Positions 26,006-34,306 of a stretch of DNA of 64,000 nt are shown one piece after another (position 1 is the first letter of the stretch; every line of letters begins with the position of its first letter). The stretch is taken from assembly GCF_002165625.1 (NCBI RefSeq), contig NZ_NGNS01000002.1, forward strand, positions 62,001 through 126,000, read 5' to 3'. The notes beneath the pieces were generated by a model. That model made no database searches and was not told the origin of the DNA. It was given only the letters and a program-made list of their open reading frames with translations. Position numbers and translations under genes: made by a program. The DNA comes from Neiella marina (GTDB lineage Bacteria; Pseudomonadota; Gammaproteobacteria; Enterobacterales; Neiellaceae).

Positions 26006-26281
26006 TTAGTCACTGGTTCTTAAACTTCTAGGAGGTGTTAAGCCAGCGCCCCATACATATGTTTTCTTGCTGGTAACATCTCGGATTTCACAGTACCGCT
26101 CAAATGCATCTTCAGCTTCTTCATAAGTATCGTATGATTTCCAGCTAGGCATTTGATATCCCGTTATATATTTCATAACGTTTCTGTAAGAGTTGTAAAT
26201 TCCAGGCTTATTTCCCAAAAATACTACATACCACTTCTTTGGGTGGTCGTTATTTTCGTAAGAAGTACATTTCGACTGCAT
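26006..26281 (-). CDS. Stand-alone viroplasmin / RNase H1 N-terminal-like domain protein
   Basis: 91 aa consisting almost entirely of one small domain: 'KWYVVFLGNKPGIYNSYRNVMKYITGYQMPSWKSYDTYEEAEDAF'. This is the pattern of the viroplasmin/RNase HI N-terminal domain, which binds RNA-DNA hybrids or dsRNA. No RNase H catalytic domain follows. AGGAG lies upstream of the ATG. The gene is directly downstream of the Rep-like gene (13-base gap) and presumably in its operon, so a role in replication or in handling hybrids is possible. The domain call is from pattern memory and fairly sure; function is inferred. Confidence 0.75.
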   Translation of the reverse strand: MQSKCTSYENNDHPKKWYVVFLGNKPGIYNSYRNVMKYITGYQMPSWKSYDTYEEAEDAFERYCEIRDVTSKKTYVWGAGLTPPRSLRTSD

Positions 26282-26294
26282 AGTTGCTCTCCTG

Positions 26295-27542
26295 CTATAG
26301 GTAGTTGCAAGGGGTTAAAATGATTCCCTTCAGCTGCTCTAAGACTTGAATCTGGCTACGCATAAGGGGTTGGTGGTTGACATGTAGTTGATACAAAGGC
26401 ATCAGCTCTAGGACTGCTTGCCGTGTTTGCTCTTTAGCAATGACATGGAGCCAGTAAACAAACCCGTATTGGCGCACAAACTTGCGCTGCTTTTTGTTGA
26501 GTTCGCGCAATAGCGTTGGGCTGTAAAACTGAGTGTCACTCAGTATGTAGGGGGTTTTCTCAAGCGTATCGATAATGATGGCTTTGCCGCCGTTAGTCTT
26601 GTAGTGACGTTCAAAGCGAGTAATGTTGATATCGTTCCCATTGAAGCCTTTCAGTAAAGTGAATGGATAGTTGGCCTTAAGTAGCAGTTGCGTTGTTTTG
26701 TTATATGCCTTGCTATGGCTGCCATCCGTAGCTCCAAGAATTGCGGTGCCAAGCTCGACTTGCCCATCCGCTTGGTTATGCCAGATATCGATAATCTCTA
26801 CTTTGGGCTTGTCCCAAAGTAATAGACAGGGTGGATAGCCAACGAGATCTAACGCCGTATCGATTGTTGTTACGTTGGCCTCAGCCATCACCTTTGCGTA
26901 ATCAAACGCTCCGCAACTTTTCATCAATTGAAAAAAAAGGGCTAGCTGTAGTGAACTAAAGCGGGCGGGATTAAGAACTATCTTGCATAGTCGCTGGTGT
27001 GGGCGAACTTGCTGGGTTGTTTCGGATAGACCGGAATAGAGAATAATCTGGCTTTGGTTATCGCCTACCGTAAAGCGAATGTGATATTTGTAATGCTCTT
27101 TGTTATTCGGCAATACAGAGGCGGGCCCTCTGCCGACGATGTTTATCTCCGTATTACTTATGCTGGATAAAATAGCCTCTTTAAGATCTTCCAGCTGCTC
27201 CTCGGTAAGGTCAATAGTGAACGCTAACTTGTCTACAAAAGGAATTAAGCAATACTGCTCAGGGTGAGCAAATTGGGTTTGCTGTAAATCATGAAGTATT
27301 AGGGTTTCGCTGCGACTTCTCACGAAGTTAGCGGGATTGTTAGCCAACCAGCTGTCGAGCGCATATAGCTTGTTAGCTTTGTTAGAACTATCAAGAATAG
27401 AACGTGAAGCAGCCGATTTCAGTGGGTTGTAGGCTGACTTAATGTATTGTTCTAGACCCATTGAGAGTGAGCCTGTGGTTAAGAGTACTGATGATGTATT
27501 AGTACTTATAGCGTCTGTATTAATGCGTTGAATATTGTCCAT
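26295..27542 (-). CDS. Rep_trans-like replication initiator (element 1)
   Basis: 415 aa from ATG 27542; an alternative GTG at 27593 lies inside a strong inverted repeat. Motifs shared with the element 2 homologue and with Rep_trans initiators are 'TTIDTALDLVG', 'GSHSKAYNKTTQLL' and 'ITRFERHYK', then 'TQFYSPTLLRELNKKQRKFVRQYGFVYWLH'. The family starts rolling-circle-type replication of plasmids and integrative elements. In an integrative element it would amplify or stabilise the excised circle. A catalytic Tyr cannot be assigned with confidence. It is sequence-divergent from 57570-58769 except at these motifs, unlike the near-identical left-hand genes. Confidence 0.72.
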   Translation of the reverse strand: MDNIQRINTDAISTNTSSVLLTTGSLSMGLEQYIKSAYNPLKSAASRSILDSSNKANKLYALDSWLANNPANFVRSRSETLILHDLQQTQFAHPEQYCLIPFVDKLAFTIDLTEEQLEDLKEAILSSISNTEINIVGRGPASVLPNNKEHYKYHIRFTVGDNQSQIILYSGLSETTQQVRPHQRLCKIVLNPARFSSLQLALFFQLMKSCGAFDYAKVMAEANVTTIDTALDLVGYPPCLLLWDKPKVEIIDIWHNQADGQVELGTAILGATDGSHSKAYNKTTQLLLKANYPFTLLKGFNGNDINITRFERHYKTNGGKAIIIDTLEKTPYILSDTQFYSPTLLRELNKKQRKFVRQYGFVYWLHVIAKEQTRQAVLELMPLYQLHVNHQPLMRSQIQVLEQLKGIILTPCNYL

Positions 27543-27580
27543 TTTGCTCTGTCCTGACCGGTACATAATTGAAAAAGCGG

Positions 27581-27617
27581 TCACAGTACTCACAGCTCAT
27601 TTGTGTGAGTACTGTGA
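27581..27617. repeat. Perfect 14-bp inverted repeat upstream of rep
   Basis: TCACAGTACTCACA and TGTGAGTACTGTGA around a nine-base loop, in the gap between the DUF3987-like gene and rep. It may be the Rep binding/nicking hairpin (origin), an autoregulatory operator or a terminator; there is no T-run, so the first two are favoured. Confidence 0.6.
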
Positions 27618-27624
27618 GTTCTGA

Positions 27625-29673
27625 TTAATCAGAGCCTTTGTTGATGTGTGGATTGACAACGTAACGCTCTGTGCGGCCAACGCGTTTACACTTAAGCCAG
27701 TTATGCTCAACGAGATAGTTGAGGGCAGACTGTGCACGTTGGGTATCGCGACGAATACCGCTGAGGTTGCGTTGGTTTACATCGCGGCGGGTGAATGTTC
27801 CTTCAAACGAATTCAGGGTTTCACTTAGGCGGATCGCATCTAGCTGAGATGTTGTTTGAGATGTGTCGAGTAGGTATTGCGCATGTTTAGCGAGGTATTC
27901 GGTAAAAGCGATAGCCTTTTCCAGCTCCGGTAGTGCTACATATTCGACCGGTTTGAAGTGACGTTCGGTGTAGTTATAGGATTCGATAACCGTAAAAATC
28001 AAAGCAATTTTTGCTGGCAACGGCTGGAACTTTCGAAAGTGAGCCTTGACTGCTCCCGACGAAATATTATCGAACTGCTTTGAGAAGTCCTCCCACCACT
28101 CATCGTATACTGCCTGTGCATCATTCGAGAATGGAACTACTCGCTCCTTGAACGGAGTATTTTCATCAAAGAAATGATGCTCCACCAAATCTTTGAGCAT
28201 AGATTGAATTTTATTTATGACTTTTTGGGGGTTTTTGATGGAGCATGCTGAAGACCAATCATCGGCACTTGAATAAATCATTAGTTGAAAACGGTGAATA
28301 AACCCATCATTGTCTAGGCAGTCCTCTTGTGCAGACTGTAAATAGGGAACGAACTTTCCAGGTTGGATAGACCCTAGAATACAAACATTGGCATCTTGAG
28401 TTGATTGGTGTTCATGTGTTGCTCTGTCTACTTCGAAAATGCCGAATCCATTGAAAGCTTGTAGCAGTAACCCTTTTAGCTCTTCATTTCCCTTGCGACT
28501 GGCTTTTGCAAGAAGTCCAATGATTTCATCAACAAATAGCAAAATGCCGTTGGGGTTTTCGGTGAGTAAATTGAATAATGAGGCAAAGGTAAAATCGCTA
28601 GCAACTAAACGTTTCTTTGGGCAGGCAATTGCTTTTTGGTGTACTGGCTGAAGTAACCTAGCAGCTTCTCGCCGTGCTGCTTGAAGTTTTCTCTCATCTC
28701 CGAATAAAGCTGCTTCCTGAATGATTTCTTTGGCCATACTTAAGGTGATTTGATGCACTAATTTATGGACATCTTCGTTGCTTTTTTGCTTTTCTCGTTC
28801 GTGCTTATATACCTCCTCAATCTCTTCAATGACGGGTTGTATGAGATTGAGGACAGCTTCCATTGCAGGGGTTTTCTTGACGCCAGGGTCTGCAATTAGA
28901 ACCCCCCAAAGGGTGCATGTAGCGATGAACGTAATGTCTGTCGTAGGCTGAATGTGTATTTTGTGACCGATTACTGCTCCCAACAGAGTCAGTGCAGAAA
29001 TTGCAATAAACTCCGGTGGACATCCTACGCTGCTTGCTAGGCAGTTCGTTATTGCGGATAAAGGCTTAGGAGTATTGTTCAAACTGTAGCGGGGGAGGTT
29101 TGACGTGTTTTCAATGGGAATTGGATGACACCAAATGTCCAACTTATGCTTCTTTATGAGACTACTCGCACAAGTGACTTTGTCAGTATTCTCGGTAGTG
29201 TTGTATGCTCCATGCTTGGATAAAACGCCTTCTTCTGAGGGGTATGGAAGGTGCGAAGTTGGCTGTAGTTTGAACTCCCCCGCAGGGTCACAAAGCTCAT
29301 AATCTAGCTTTTCAAGGTTCTCGACTTTTCTGATGTCTATTAAATAATACTCAGTGTACCTTTTGTTCGACCCATACTCTTTATAAGGAGTAAGTGAGCT
29401 AGCTCTTTCTAGGCTTGCGGCTTCGGCACTTGAAAAATCTCTCTTGTAAAGAAGAACCCCCCTTTCGAGACAGGATCTTTTGGGAACTATGATTCTAGGT
29501 AATTGCCCATCGGATTTATTCTGCTGTCGTTCCACCTCAGCCTGATGTATCGCCGATTTTGTGATTGTTTTACCGTTTCTAACTATTTGTATCCCAGCTG
29601 AAACGCCTACTAATGGCCCTTTAAGTAGCTGTTTTTGGGGAGCTTGGAGTTTTCGACTGTTTAGCGTTGTCAT
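27625..29673 (-). CDS. DUF3987-like primase-helicase-type protein
   Basis: 682 aa from the ATG at 29673 (purine-rich AGAAAGAGAT upstream). The region from about residue 200 resembles DUF3987/YfjI proteins: 'PPEFIAISALTLLGAVIGHKIHIQP', then a P-loop-like but degenerate 'LIADPGVKKTPAMEAV', 'ILLFVDEIIGLL' as Walker B, and 'CILGSIQPGKFVPYL'. The C-terminus ('RRDVNQRNLSGIRRDTQRAQSALNYLVEHNWL') looks like a winged-helix domain. Such proteins replace primase-helicases in plasmids and integrative elements. It lies just upstream of rep on the same strand, supporting a replication role. The Lys of the P-loop is present as VKKT. Confidence 0.8.
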   Translation of the reverse strand: MTTLNSRKLQAPQKQLLKGPLVGVSAGIQIVRNGKTITKSAIHQAEVERQQNKSDGQLPRIIVPKRSCLERGVLLYKRDFSSAEAASLERASSLTPYKEYGSNKRYTEYYLIDIRKVENLEKLDYELCDPAGEFKLQPTSHLPYPSEEGVLSKHGAYNTTENTDKVTCASSLIKKHKLDIWCHPIPIENTSNLPRYSLNNTPKPLSAITNCLASSVGCPPEFIAISALTLLGAVIGHKIHIQPTTDITFIATCTLWGVLIADPGVKKTPAMEAVLNLIQPVIEEIEEVYKHEREKQKSNEDVHKLVHQITLSMAKEIIQEAALFGDERKLQAARREAARLLQPVHQKAIACPKKRLVASDFTFASLFNLLTENPNGILLFVDEIIGLLAKASRKGNEELKGLLLQAFNGFGIFEVDRATHEHQSTQDANVCILGSIQPGKFVPYLQSAQEDCLDNDGFIHRFQLMIYSSADDWSSACSIKNPQKVINKIQSMLKDLVEHHFFDENTPFKERVVPFSNDAQAVYDEWWEDFSKQFDNISSGAVKAHFRKFQPLPAKIALIFTVIESYNYTERHFKPVEYVALPELEKAIAFTEYLAKHAQYLLDTSQTTSQLDAIRLSETLNSFEGTFTRRDVNQRNLSGIRRDTQRAQSALNYLVEHNWLKCKRVGRTERYVVNPHINKGSD

Positions 29674-30020
29674 ACTTGTATCTCTTTCTATTATTTGAAT
29701 TTTTTGGACGGTCAAAGTTAAGTTTTTTGTCCCCAATAGAATGAGGGTATAACCTGTCCAGCTGGCAAAAGTGCTTGCTCAGTACTTCCGGCCTCACAAG
29801 AAGCCTGCTGATAAGGGTATTGGAATTAACTTTGAGAAACGCACACAGGCTAGCTAATTTGCTGATTTAATATAGGCATCAAATGGATGCTAATGGCATC
29901 CATTTGAATGACAAACGGGGGTGGGGTTATATGCTACTATTTAAGAAAAGTAGGTGGGGCAGAATTTCTAACTTAACTGCTCGCAGGTGAAGTGTGGTCG
30001 GATAACTAGAGGGTCTATTA
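29674..30020. other. Intergenic region with a perfect inverted repeat
   Basis: Divergent promoter region between the replication gene and 30021. It contains CAAATGGATGC and GCATCCATTTG (29880-29906, five-base loop), a good candidate operator. No gene supported. Confidence 0.55.
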
Positions 30021-30515
30021 GTGGAAAGCGAAGACACAAAAAAAGTTCATAAAAAAGCAACGCGGCTAAGACGAGTGCACTGTTATAGCCAAAGCAAATC
30101 TAGGGAAGCCTCAAAGTTTATTAAAAGTTTGATGTGGGCTAGAAATTACCCGAGCAGACCTAATCAGGAGGCAATAATACCTCCAGCAACTTTTCAATTT
30201 GGTATATACATTATTCAAAAATGGCTGGCTGCATCAAAGGATGTTCATCAGCCGCTGTTTCTTAGAGGTACTTATGAAGTCATAGCAGAGAAGTATGCAT
30301 TTTACAGTGATTTTAAAGGGCATTACACAAAGTTTGATTGTGAGAGCAATATTGATGAGCGGGAAGATGCTCCTAGTAGGCAAGCCATTCAGAAGCACCT
30401 GCATACCCTTCGGGACTATCAATTCATCAAGTTTGAAAAAGGAAATCAAAAATATCGTAATGGTAAAGTCATGTGGGGTCTGGACATATACTTCGAATTT
30501 CAATTTAGGAAGTAG
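30021..30515 (+). CDS. Hypothetical protein in the replication region (element 1)
   Basis: 164 aa starting at GTG 30021, basic N-terminus ('KKVHKKATRLRRVHCYSQSKSRE') and no membrane segment. The C-terminal half ('SRQAIQKHLHTLRDYQFIKFEKGNQKYRNGK') has the helix-then-hairpin look of a winged-helix DNA-binding domain. It sits divergently from the DUF3987 gene and beside the flagellin module; element 2 has an unrelated-looking gene in the equivalent position (60245). A regulator of replication is possible. Not recognised as a family. Confidence 0.6.
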   Translation: MESEDTKKVHKKATRLRRVHCYSQSKSREASKFIKSLMWARNYPSRPNQEAIIPPATFQFGIYIIQKWLAASKDVHQPLFLRGTYEVIAEKYAFYSDFKGHYTKFDCESNIDEREDAPSRQAIQKHLHTLRDYQFIKFEKGNQKYRNGKVMWGLDIYFEFQFRK

Positions 30516-30541
30516 CTTTCATATGTTTTTTGGGCAATAGC

Positions 30542-30700
30542 TTACTGAGTTGGCCTTGATCGTTCATCCAAGAATTTTTGGGCTTCATCCACAGAGCCAA
30601 ACAACTCAGTTAATCTGGCAACAGCGAAGAAGTCGTTCTGGTTAGCCAAGGTAATCCAGTGGCAGATCAGGTCGAGGGGAATAGCGTAGATGTCATCCAT
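30542..30700 (-). CDS. 52-aa conserved protein downstream of flagellin (element 1)
   Basis: Begins MDDIYAIPLDLICHWITLANQ and continues to a polar tail. A near-identical 52-aa frame lies at the same place in element 2 (61054-61212), with identity concentrated in the first ~40 residues and a divergent tail, as expected of a real coding sequence. GGAAAC precedes the ATG. It is 63 bases downstream of the flagellin stop on the same strand, so it should be co-transcribed. A flagellin-specific helper (chaperone or export factor) or a regulator is conceivable. Function unknown. Confidence 0.7.
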   Translation of the reverse strand: MDDIYAIPLDLICHWITLANQNDFFAVARLTELFGSVDEAQKFLDERSRPTQ

Positions 30701-30763
30701 GATGTTTCCTTATCTTTGTTAGCCCATTCCTTGAGCTTGGAAGATTATAGCAGGTTAGGGTTG

Positions 30764-32248
30764 TTAGTTGTTCAAAAGCGATAGCATTGCTTGGGGCAGT
30801 TGGTTGGCCTGTGCCAGTACCGATGTACCGGCTTGCTGTAAGATTTGCTGTTTGACCTGTTCAGTCGTTTCCTTAGCAAAGTCAGTATCACGAATACGGC
30901 TGCGGGAGGCTTCGGAGTTTTCGGCAGTTACCGACAAGTTAGCGATTGTATGTTGCAGCCTATTTTGTACTGCGCCCAACTGGGCTCTTGTACTATCGAC
31001 TTGTTGGAGCGCATCATCGATGACACCAATAGCATATTGGGCTCCGAAGTATGTCGATACATCAATATCTGACACGGAATAATCTTCAATTTGGTAATGC
31101 CCGTTTGGTGAGCCTTCTGCGAAGGTGAAGGGCTTATCGCTATCAAGCTCTAGTATGCCGAAAAAAGTCACTCCATACAGGGCTAGAGGGTACCCATTCA
31201 CATTCCTAGTGATTTGATCGTGCCTTGGTGCAGGTTTTGCGTACACAGCAGTTGCGCTGGGAGGTTCTACTTGTGCTTGCGAAATATGCACGTTTTCCCC
31301 GTTAGGCTCATGAATTACAACGCCGGGATTTGATGAACCGATGATATTCGATTCATATGATGCGGTTATGCCTGATTCGGAAGAGTTACGGTTTATCTGA
31401 TTAATAATGTCTTGATGGCTGGTGGCATTGACGACACTGGTGGTTACTGTGCCAACTGTAATGTCGAAGCTTACACTATCTGGATCGTTAACCGCGTTGC
31501 CGAATGCGTGTATGGCGACATCGGTGTATACAAAAGCCGATACGCCAGTACTTTCTTCGAATTGATTGATTTGATCTGCTAGGTAGCGACTGCTTGAATC
31601 AGTTATCTTTGGAACTGATATTTCGGCATCGCCTTTGTAGCCCTCGATCCAAAATGTTTGAGGATTACTGAGTGCCAAAAAAGGGTCAGGTAACAAACCT
31701 CCACTTCCCCAACCAGTTCTGGCTCCCCAAGCATAGGAGCCTAATTCATCTGCTGATTTATCGGGAATCGTGACATCGATAGTCTCGTTGGCATTGGCAC
31801 CCACCTGAAATGCCTTAGAGCCAAATGAACCATCTAATAACTTCTGATCGCCAAATGTTGTGGTTTCGGCAATCCGGTCAATTTCCTTTTGTAGCTGAGC
31901 AATCTCTTCCTGAATCGCCTTCCTATCGCTTGCTGAGTTAGTGCCGTTTGCAGACTGCAAGGCCAAATCGCGCATACGTTGCAGAATGTTCGTTGTCTCT
32001 TGTAACGCCCCCTCTGCCGTTTGTGCCATCGAGATACCATCATTGGCATTTCTGATCGCCACACTCATTCCATTGATGTTGGACGTGAGCCGATTAGAGA
32101 TCTGCATACCCGCAGCATCATCTTTTGCTGAATTTATGCGCAAGCCTGAGCTTAACCGAGTCATCGAGGTGTTCAGTGCATCACTCGTTGACCGAAGATT
32201 CCTCTGAGCGTTAATAGCTGCCGAATTGGTAATGATTGATGAGGTCAT
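30764..32248 (-). CDS. Flagellin carried by element 1
   Basis: 494 aa. The N-terminal ~160 residues are canonical D0/D1 flagellin ('[24 protein letters not shown]', '[19 protein letters not shown]'). The C-terminal ~90 are canonical D1/D0 ('[18 protein letters not shown]', '[38 protein letters not shown]'), ending SLLNN. The middle, about residues 165-400, is the surface-exposed domain and includes a flagellin-hook-IN-like stretch ('[16 protein letters not shown]'). The termini are almost the same as in the element 2 flagellin while the middle is unrelated. No other flagellar gene is present, so the product must use the host export apparatus. Confidence 0.96.
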   Translation of the reverse strand: MTSSIITNSAAINAQRNLRSTSDALNTSMTRLSSGLRINSAKDDAAGMQISNRLTSNINGMSVAIRNANDGISMAQTAEGALQETTNILQRMRDLALQSANGTNSASDRKAIQEEIAQLQKEIDRIAETTTFGDQKLLDGSFGSKAFQVGANANETIDVTIPDKSADELGSYAWGARTGWGSGGLLPDPFLALSNPQTFWIEGYKGDAEISVPKITDSSSRYLADQINQFEESTGVSAFVYTDVAIHAFGNAVNDPDSVSFDITVGTVTTSVVNATSHQDIINQINRNSSESGITASYESNIIGSSNPGVVIHEPNGENVHISQAQVEPPSATAVYAKPAPRHDQITRNVNGYPLALYGVTFFGILELDSDKPFTFAEGSPNGHYQIEDYSVSDIDVSTYFGAQYAIGVIDDALQQVDSTRAQLGAVQNRLQHTIANLSVTAENSEASRSRIRDTDFAKETTEQVKQQILQQAGTSVLAQANQLPQAMLSLLNN

Positions 32249-32282
32249 AGCTTAATTTCGAATTCCGTTTCTTGCTTCTCGT

Positions 32283-32309
32283 GTTCCGGCAGGGCATTGC
32301 CGCTTTTTT
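32283..32309 (-). promoter_or_regulatory. Sigma-28 (FliA)-like flagellin promoter, element 1
   Basis: Minus strand: AAAA, 15 bases, GCCGGAAC, close to the TAAA-N15-GCCGATAA consensus, about 35 bases upstream of the flagellin ATG. Both boxes and the spacing are conserved in element 2. Confidence 0.6.
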
Positions 32310-32345
32310 GACTATGGGTATTAAGAAGCAAAAAACATTCCGAAT

Positions 32346-32362
32346 TGTACCGAAATGGTACA
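32346..32362. promoter_or_regulatory. Perfect palindromic operator TGTACC-N5-GGTACA
   Basis: Six-base arms with five-base spacer, between the flagellin promoter and the divergent XRE regulator start (28 bases before its ATG). The typical size and position suit a Cro/CI-type repressor site. Element 2 has the same with one changed base. Confidence 0.65.
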
Positions 32363-32389
32363 TTTGTATTGATCGCATATTGTGCGCAC

Positions 32390-32665
32390 ATGAAAGCGAT
32401 ATACGATTCGAACTACAGAAAGCTAATTGGTTGGCTTGCGGCAGAGCGCAAATTTAAGAGCGTTACGCAAGAGGAGCTGGCTAGTGCTTTGAAATATCCG
32501 AGTCACAACTACATCAGCAAGATTGAAACGTTTGACAAGAAACTGAGTCTGGTTGAATACGTTCGCTTTTGTGAAGTACTCGAACTAGACCCCAGAGAAG
32601 GTATCGAGTTATTGATGACCCACCCCATACCTGAATTTCGTGCTGATACGAAAGCAGAAACCTAA
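32390..32665 (+). CDS. XRE/Cro-CI-type regulator divergent from flagellin (element 1)
   Basis: 91 aa from the conserved ATG at 32390. The helix-turn-helix spans 'QEELASALKYPSHNYISKIETFDKKLSLVEYVRFCEVLELDP', a standard XRE domain. It is nearly invariant between the elements. A palindromic operator lies just upstream, so autoregulation and control of the divergent flagellin promoter are likely. It is the last gene before the element end and could also regulate excision. Frames extending further upstream run through the operator and are not preferred. Confidence 0.82.
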   Translation: MKAIYDSNYRKLIGWLAAERKFKSVTQEELASALKYPSHNYISKIETFDKKLSLVEYVRFCEVLELDPREGIELLMTHPIPEFRADTKAET

Positions 32666-32773
32666 CTAAAAGCAATTTCCCTAGTACGTGTATCGATACT
32701 GCTCTTTGAAAGTAGGGCGGTAGTTTTGTTGTTCTTGGTCGTTATTAAACAGAGTAGGGGAGGGGTAAAAGCT

Positions 32774-32781
32774 TGCAAAGT
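32774..32781 (-). promoter_or_regulatory. Single inverted ACTTTGCA arm-type site, right end of element 1
   Basis: TGCAAAGT on the plus strand, i.e. the arm octamer in reverse orientation, about 50 bases from the tRNA fragment. Same position in element 2. Confidence 0.45.
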
Positions 32782-32786
32782 TTAGA

Positions 32787-32820
32787 TACAAAAAGGCCCC
32801 GTCCAAATGGACAGGGCCTA
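32787..32820 (-). terminator. Element-borne tRNA-Phe terminator (element 1 copy)
   Basis: Minus strand hairpin GGCCCTGTCC/GGACGGGGCC followed by TTTTT. It differs in sequence from the chromosomal terminator at 10781, showing that the element brings its own tRNA 3' half plus terminator. Confidence 0.85.
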
Positions 32821-32826
32821 TTGTAG

Positions 32827-32872
32827 TGGTGCCCAGAGGCGGAATCGAACCACCGACACGGGGATTTTCAAT
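32827..32872 (-). pseudogene. tRNA-Phe 3' half at the junction of the two elements
   Basis: 46 bases identical to the tRNA-Phe 3' half, marking the right end of element 1 and the left attachment site of element 2. There is no 5' half here, so it cannot make a tRNA. Confidence 0.93.
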
Positions 32873-32926
32873 GCGGTGTCGTTAGGAAATTCTTTAAAAA
32901 TTAATTGATTACTTTACAATGAAAAG

Positions 32927-32945
32927 ACTTTGCAAAAACTTTGCA
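32927..32945 (+). promoter_or_regulatory. Paired ACTTTGCA arm-type sites, element 2
   Basis: Two octamers 11 bases apart between the tRNA fragment and the integrase start, the same as in element 1. ACTTTACA at 32911 may be a third, degenerate copy. Confidence 0.55.
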
Positions 32946-32960
32946 GAAAAGAGCTTCTTC

Positions 32961-34244
32961 ATGGCGAATCAATTAGACAGACACGACATTTCTGACGAAC
33001 TATACGTCTACCTTCAGGATAACAGCAAACGCTGGTATGCCCGTATCAAAGTGGCAGGTAAGTGGTATAGCAAAACTACAAAGCAAAAGGAAAAAGAGAA
33101 AGCCATTGCGATGGCCTACCGGCTGCAAATGGAGCTGGAAATTCTGTCCGAGAAAAACCAGCTAGTGAAGTCCAAACGATTCAGGGACGTAGCCGAAAAA
33201 GCTATCGCCAGCATGCAACAAGCCATCGATGATGGTGTTGGTAAGCAGATCTACCGTAACTATATCCAAGTGCTCAACAAGTACCACATCCCTTTCTTCG
33301 ACCGTCTTTATGTTACGTCCATCGACATTACTAAGCTCAAGGAATTCAACACTTGGCGTATCGCTCAAATGAAGCGAGTGCCTGCCAAATCGACATTGCT
33401 TAATCACAATGCGGCTATGCAGATGGTGTTCAAGGAAGCTATCGAAAATAAGTGGATGTTGGCCAACCAAGTTCCCGATTTGAATACGTCAGAAGGGGAA
33501 GCGCCTCAGCGTCGTGCTCACTTCACGCCACAAGAATATGAGCAGGTTATGGACGCCCTGTATGACATGATGGAAAACAGTCACAAAGAAGTGACTCGCC
33601 ATATTCGACAGCTAACAGAAGATTATGCCGAGTTTGTGATTTACACCGGAATGAGGCCGGGCTCTGAGCTAGATAACCTAACTTGGGGAGATCTGCACAT
33701 CGAGCGCCACGGTGACAAGGCAACGTTTCACATCTCAGTTAGAAAAGGTAAAACTACGCTCTACACTGGCACTCGAGAAATTGTGTGCAAGAAAGCCTTG
33801 GAAACGACGGTTCGGCATATGGTGAACCGATTTCCAAACCGCAAGGCAAGCGACAAGCTGTTTACGTTACCTGATGGCTCAACGACTTCACGAATTGGCC
33901 GCTCATTTGCTGAAGCGGTTAAGAAGGCTGGGCTGGAAAAATCACCGTCAGGTAATCGAACTCTCTATTCATTGCGACATTCCTACATAACTTGGGAATT
34001 GATTGCCCAAACTGTGCCGATTGAGGTGCTTGCGCGCCAATGCGGTACCAGCACCGAAATGATTGAACGGCATTACAGCCATGTTATTCCGCGCATGTAT
34101 ACCAAAGAGCTCTCCGGAGTTGATCTTCCTGCAAAAGAAGAAATCGAGAAGAAATGGACCAAACACAAGCAGGCTATTGGGGACAAATGGGCCGAAACGT
34201 ACAAAACATGGGAAGCGAATTATAAGCGGCGGGGCTGTATCTAA
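32961..34244 (+). CDS. Site-specific tyrosine integrase of element 2
   Basis: 427 aa, differing from the element 1 integrase at only about five positions (for example Ile/Leu in FFDR-YVTS and Met/Thr in ALE-TVRH). The catalytic Arg ('TGMRPGSE'), 'SLRHSY' and 'RHYSHV' tyrosine are intact. Synonymous differences are more frequent than amino-acid changes, indicating both copies have been under selection. Expected to act on the tRNA-Phe att core and the ACTTTGCA arms. Confidence 0.95.
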   Translation: MANQLDRHDISDELYVYLQDNSKRWYARIKVAGKWYSKTTKQKEKEKAIAMAYRLQMELEILSEKNQLVKSKRFRDVAEKAIASMQQAIDDGVGKQIYRNYIQVLNKYHIPFFDRLYVTSIDITKLKEFNTWRIAQMKRVPAKSTLLNHNAAMQMVFKEAIENKWMLANQVPDLNTSEGEAPQRRAHFTPQEYEQVMDALYDMMENSHKEVTRHIRQLTEDYAEFVIYTGMRPGSELDNLTWGDLHIERHGDKATFHISVRKGKTTLYTGTREIVCKKALETTVRHMVNRFPNRKASDKLFTLPDGSTTSRIGRSFAEAVKKAGLEKSPSGNRTLYSLRHSYITWELIAQTVPIEVLARQCGTSTEMIERHYSHVIPRMYTKELSGVDLPAKEEIEKKWTKHKQAIGDKWAETYKTWEANYKRRGCI

Positions 34245-34306
34245 GTTGTCAACTCTTTCAATTGTACTAGAGTGCGGTTAATTAGATAGAACAAGGTCGG
34301 TCATAC

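Larger units (their letters stand above)
10865..32872. mobile_element. Integrative element 1, inserted in tRNA-Phe
   Basis: About 22 kb bounded by 46-bp direct repeats of the tRNA-Phe 3' half. It has an integrase next to the left boundary, arm-type sites at both ends, a Rep_trans-like initiator and DUF3987-like protein, and a flagellin module at the right end. No relaxase-T4SS set, portal, terminase or capsid gene is visible. It therefore fits an integrative (possibly mobilisable) element rather than an ICE or prophage. Cargo includes restriction-modification, HNH-methyltransferase, an integron-type cassette and an OLD-family protein. Shares its skeleton with element 2. Confidence 0.9.
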
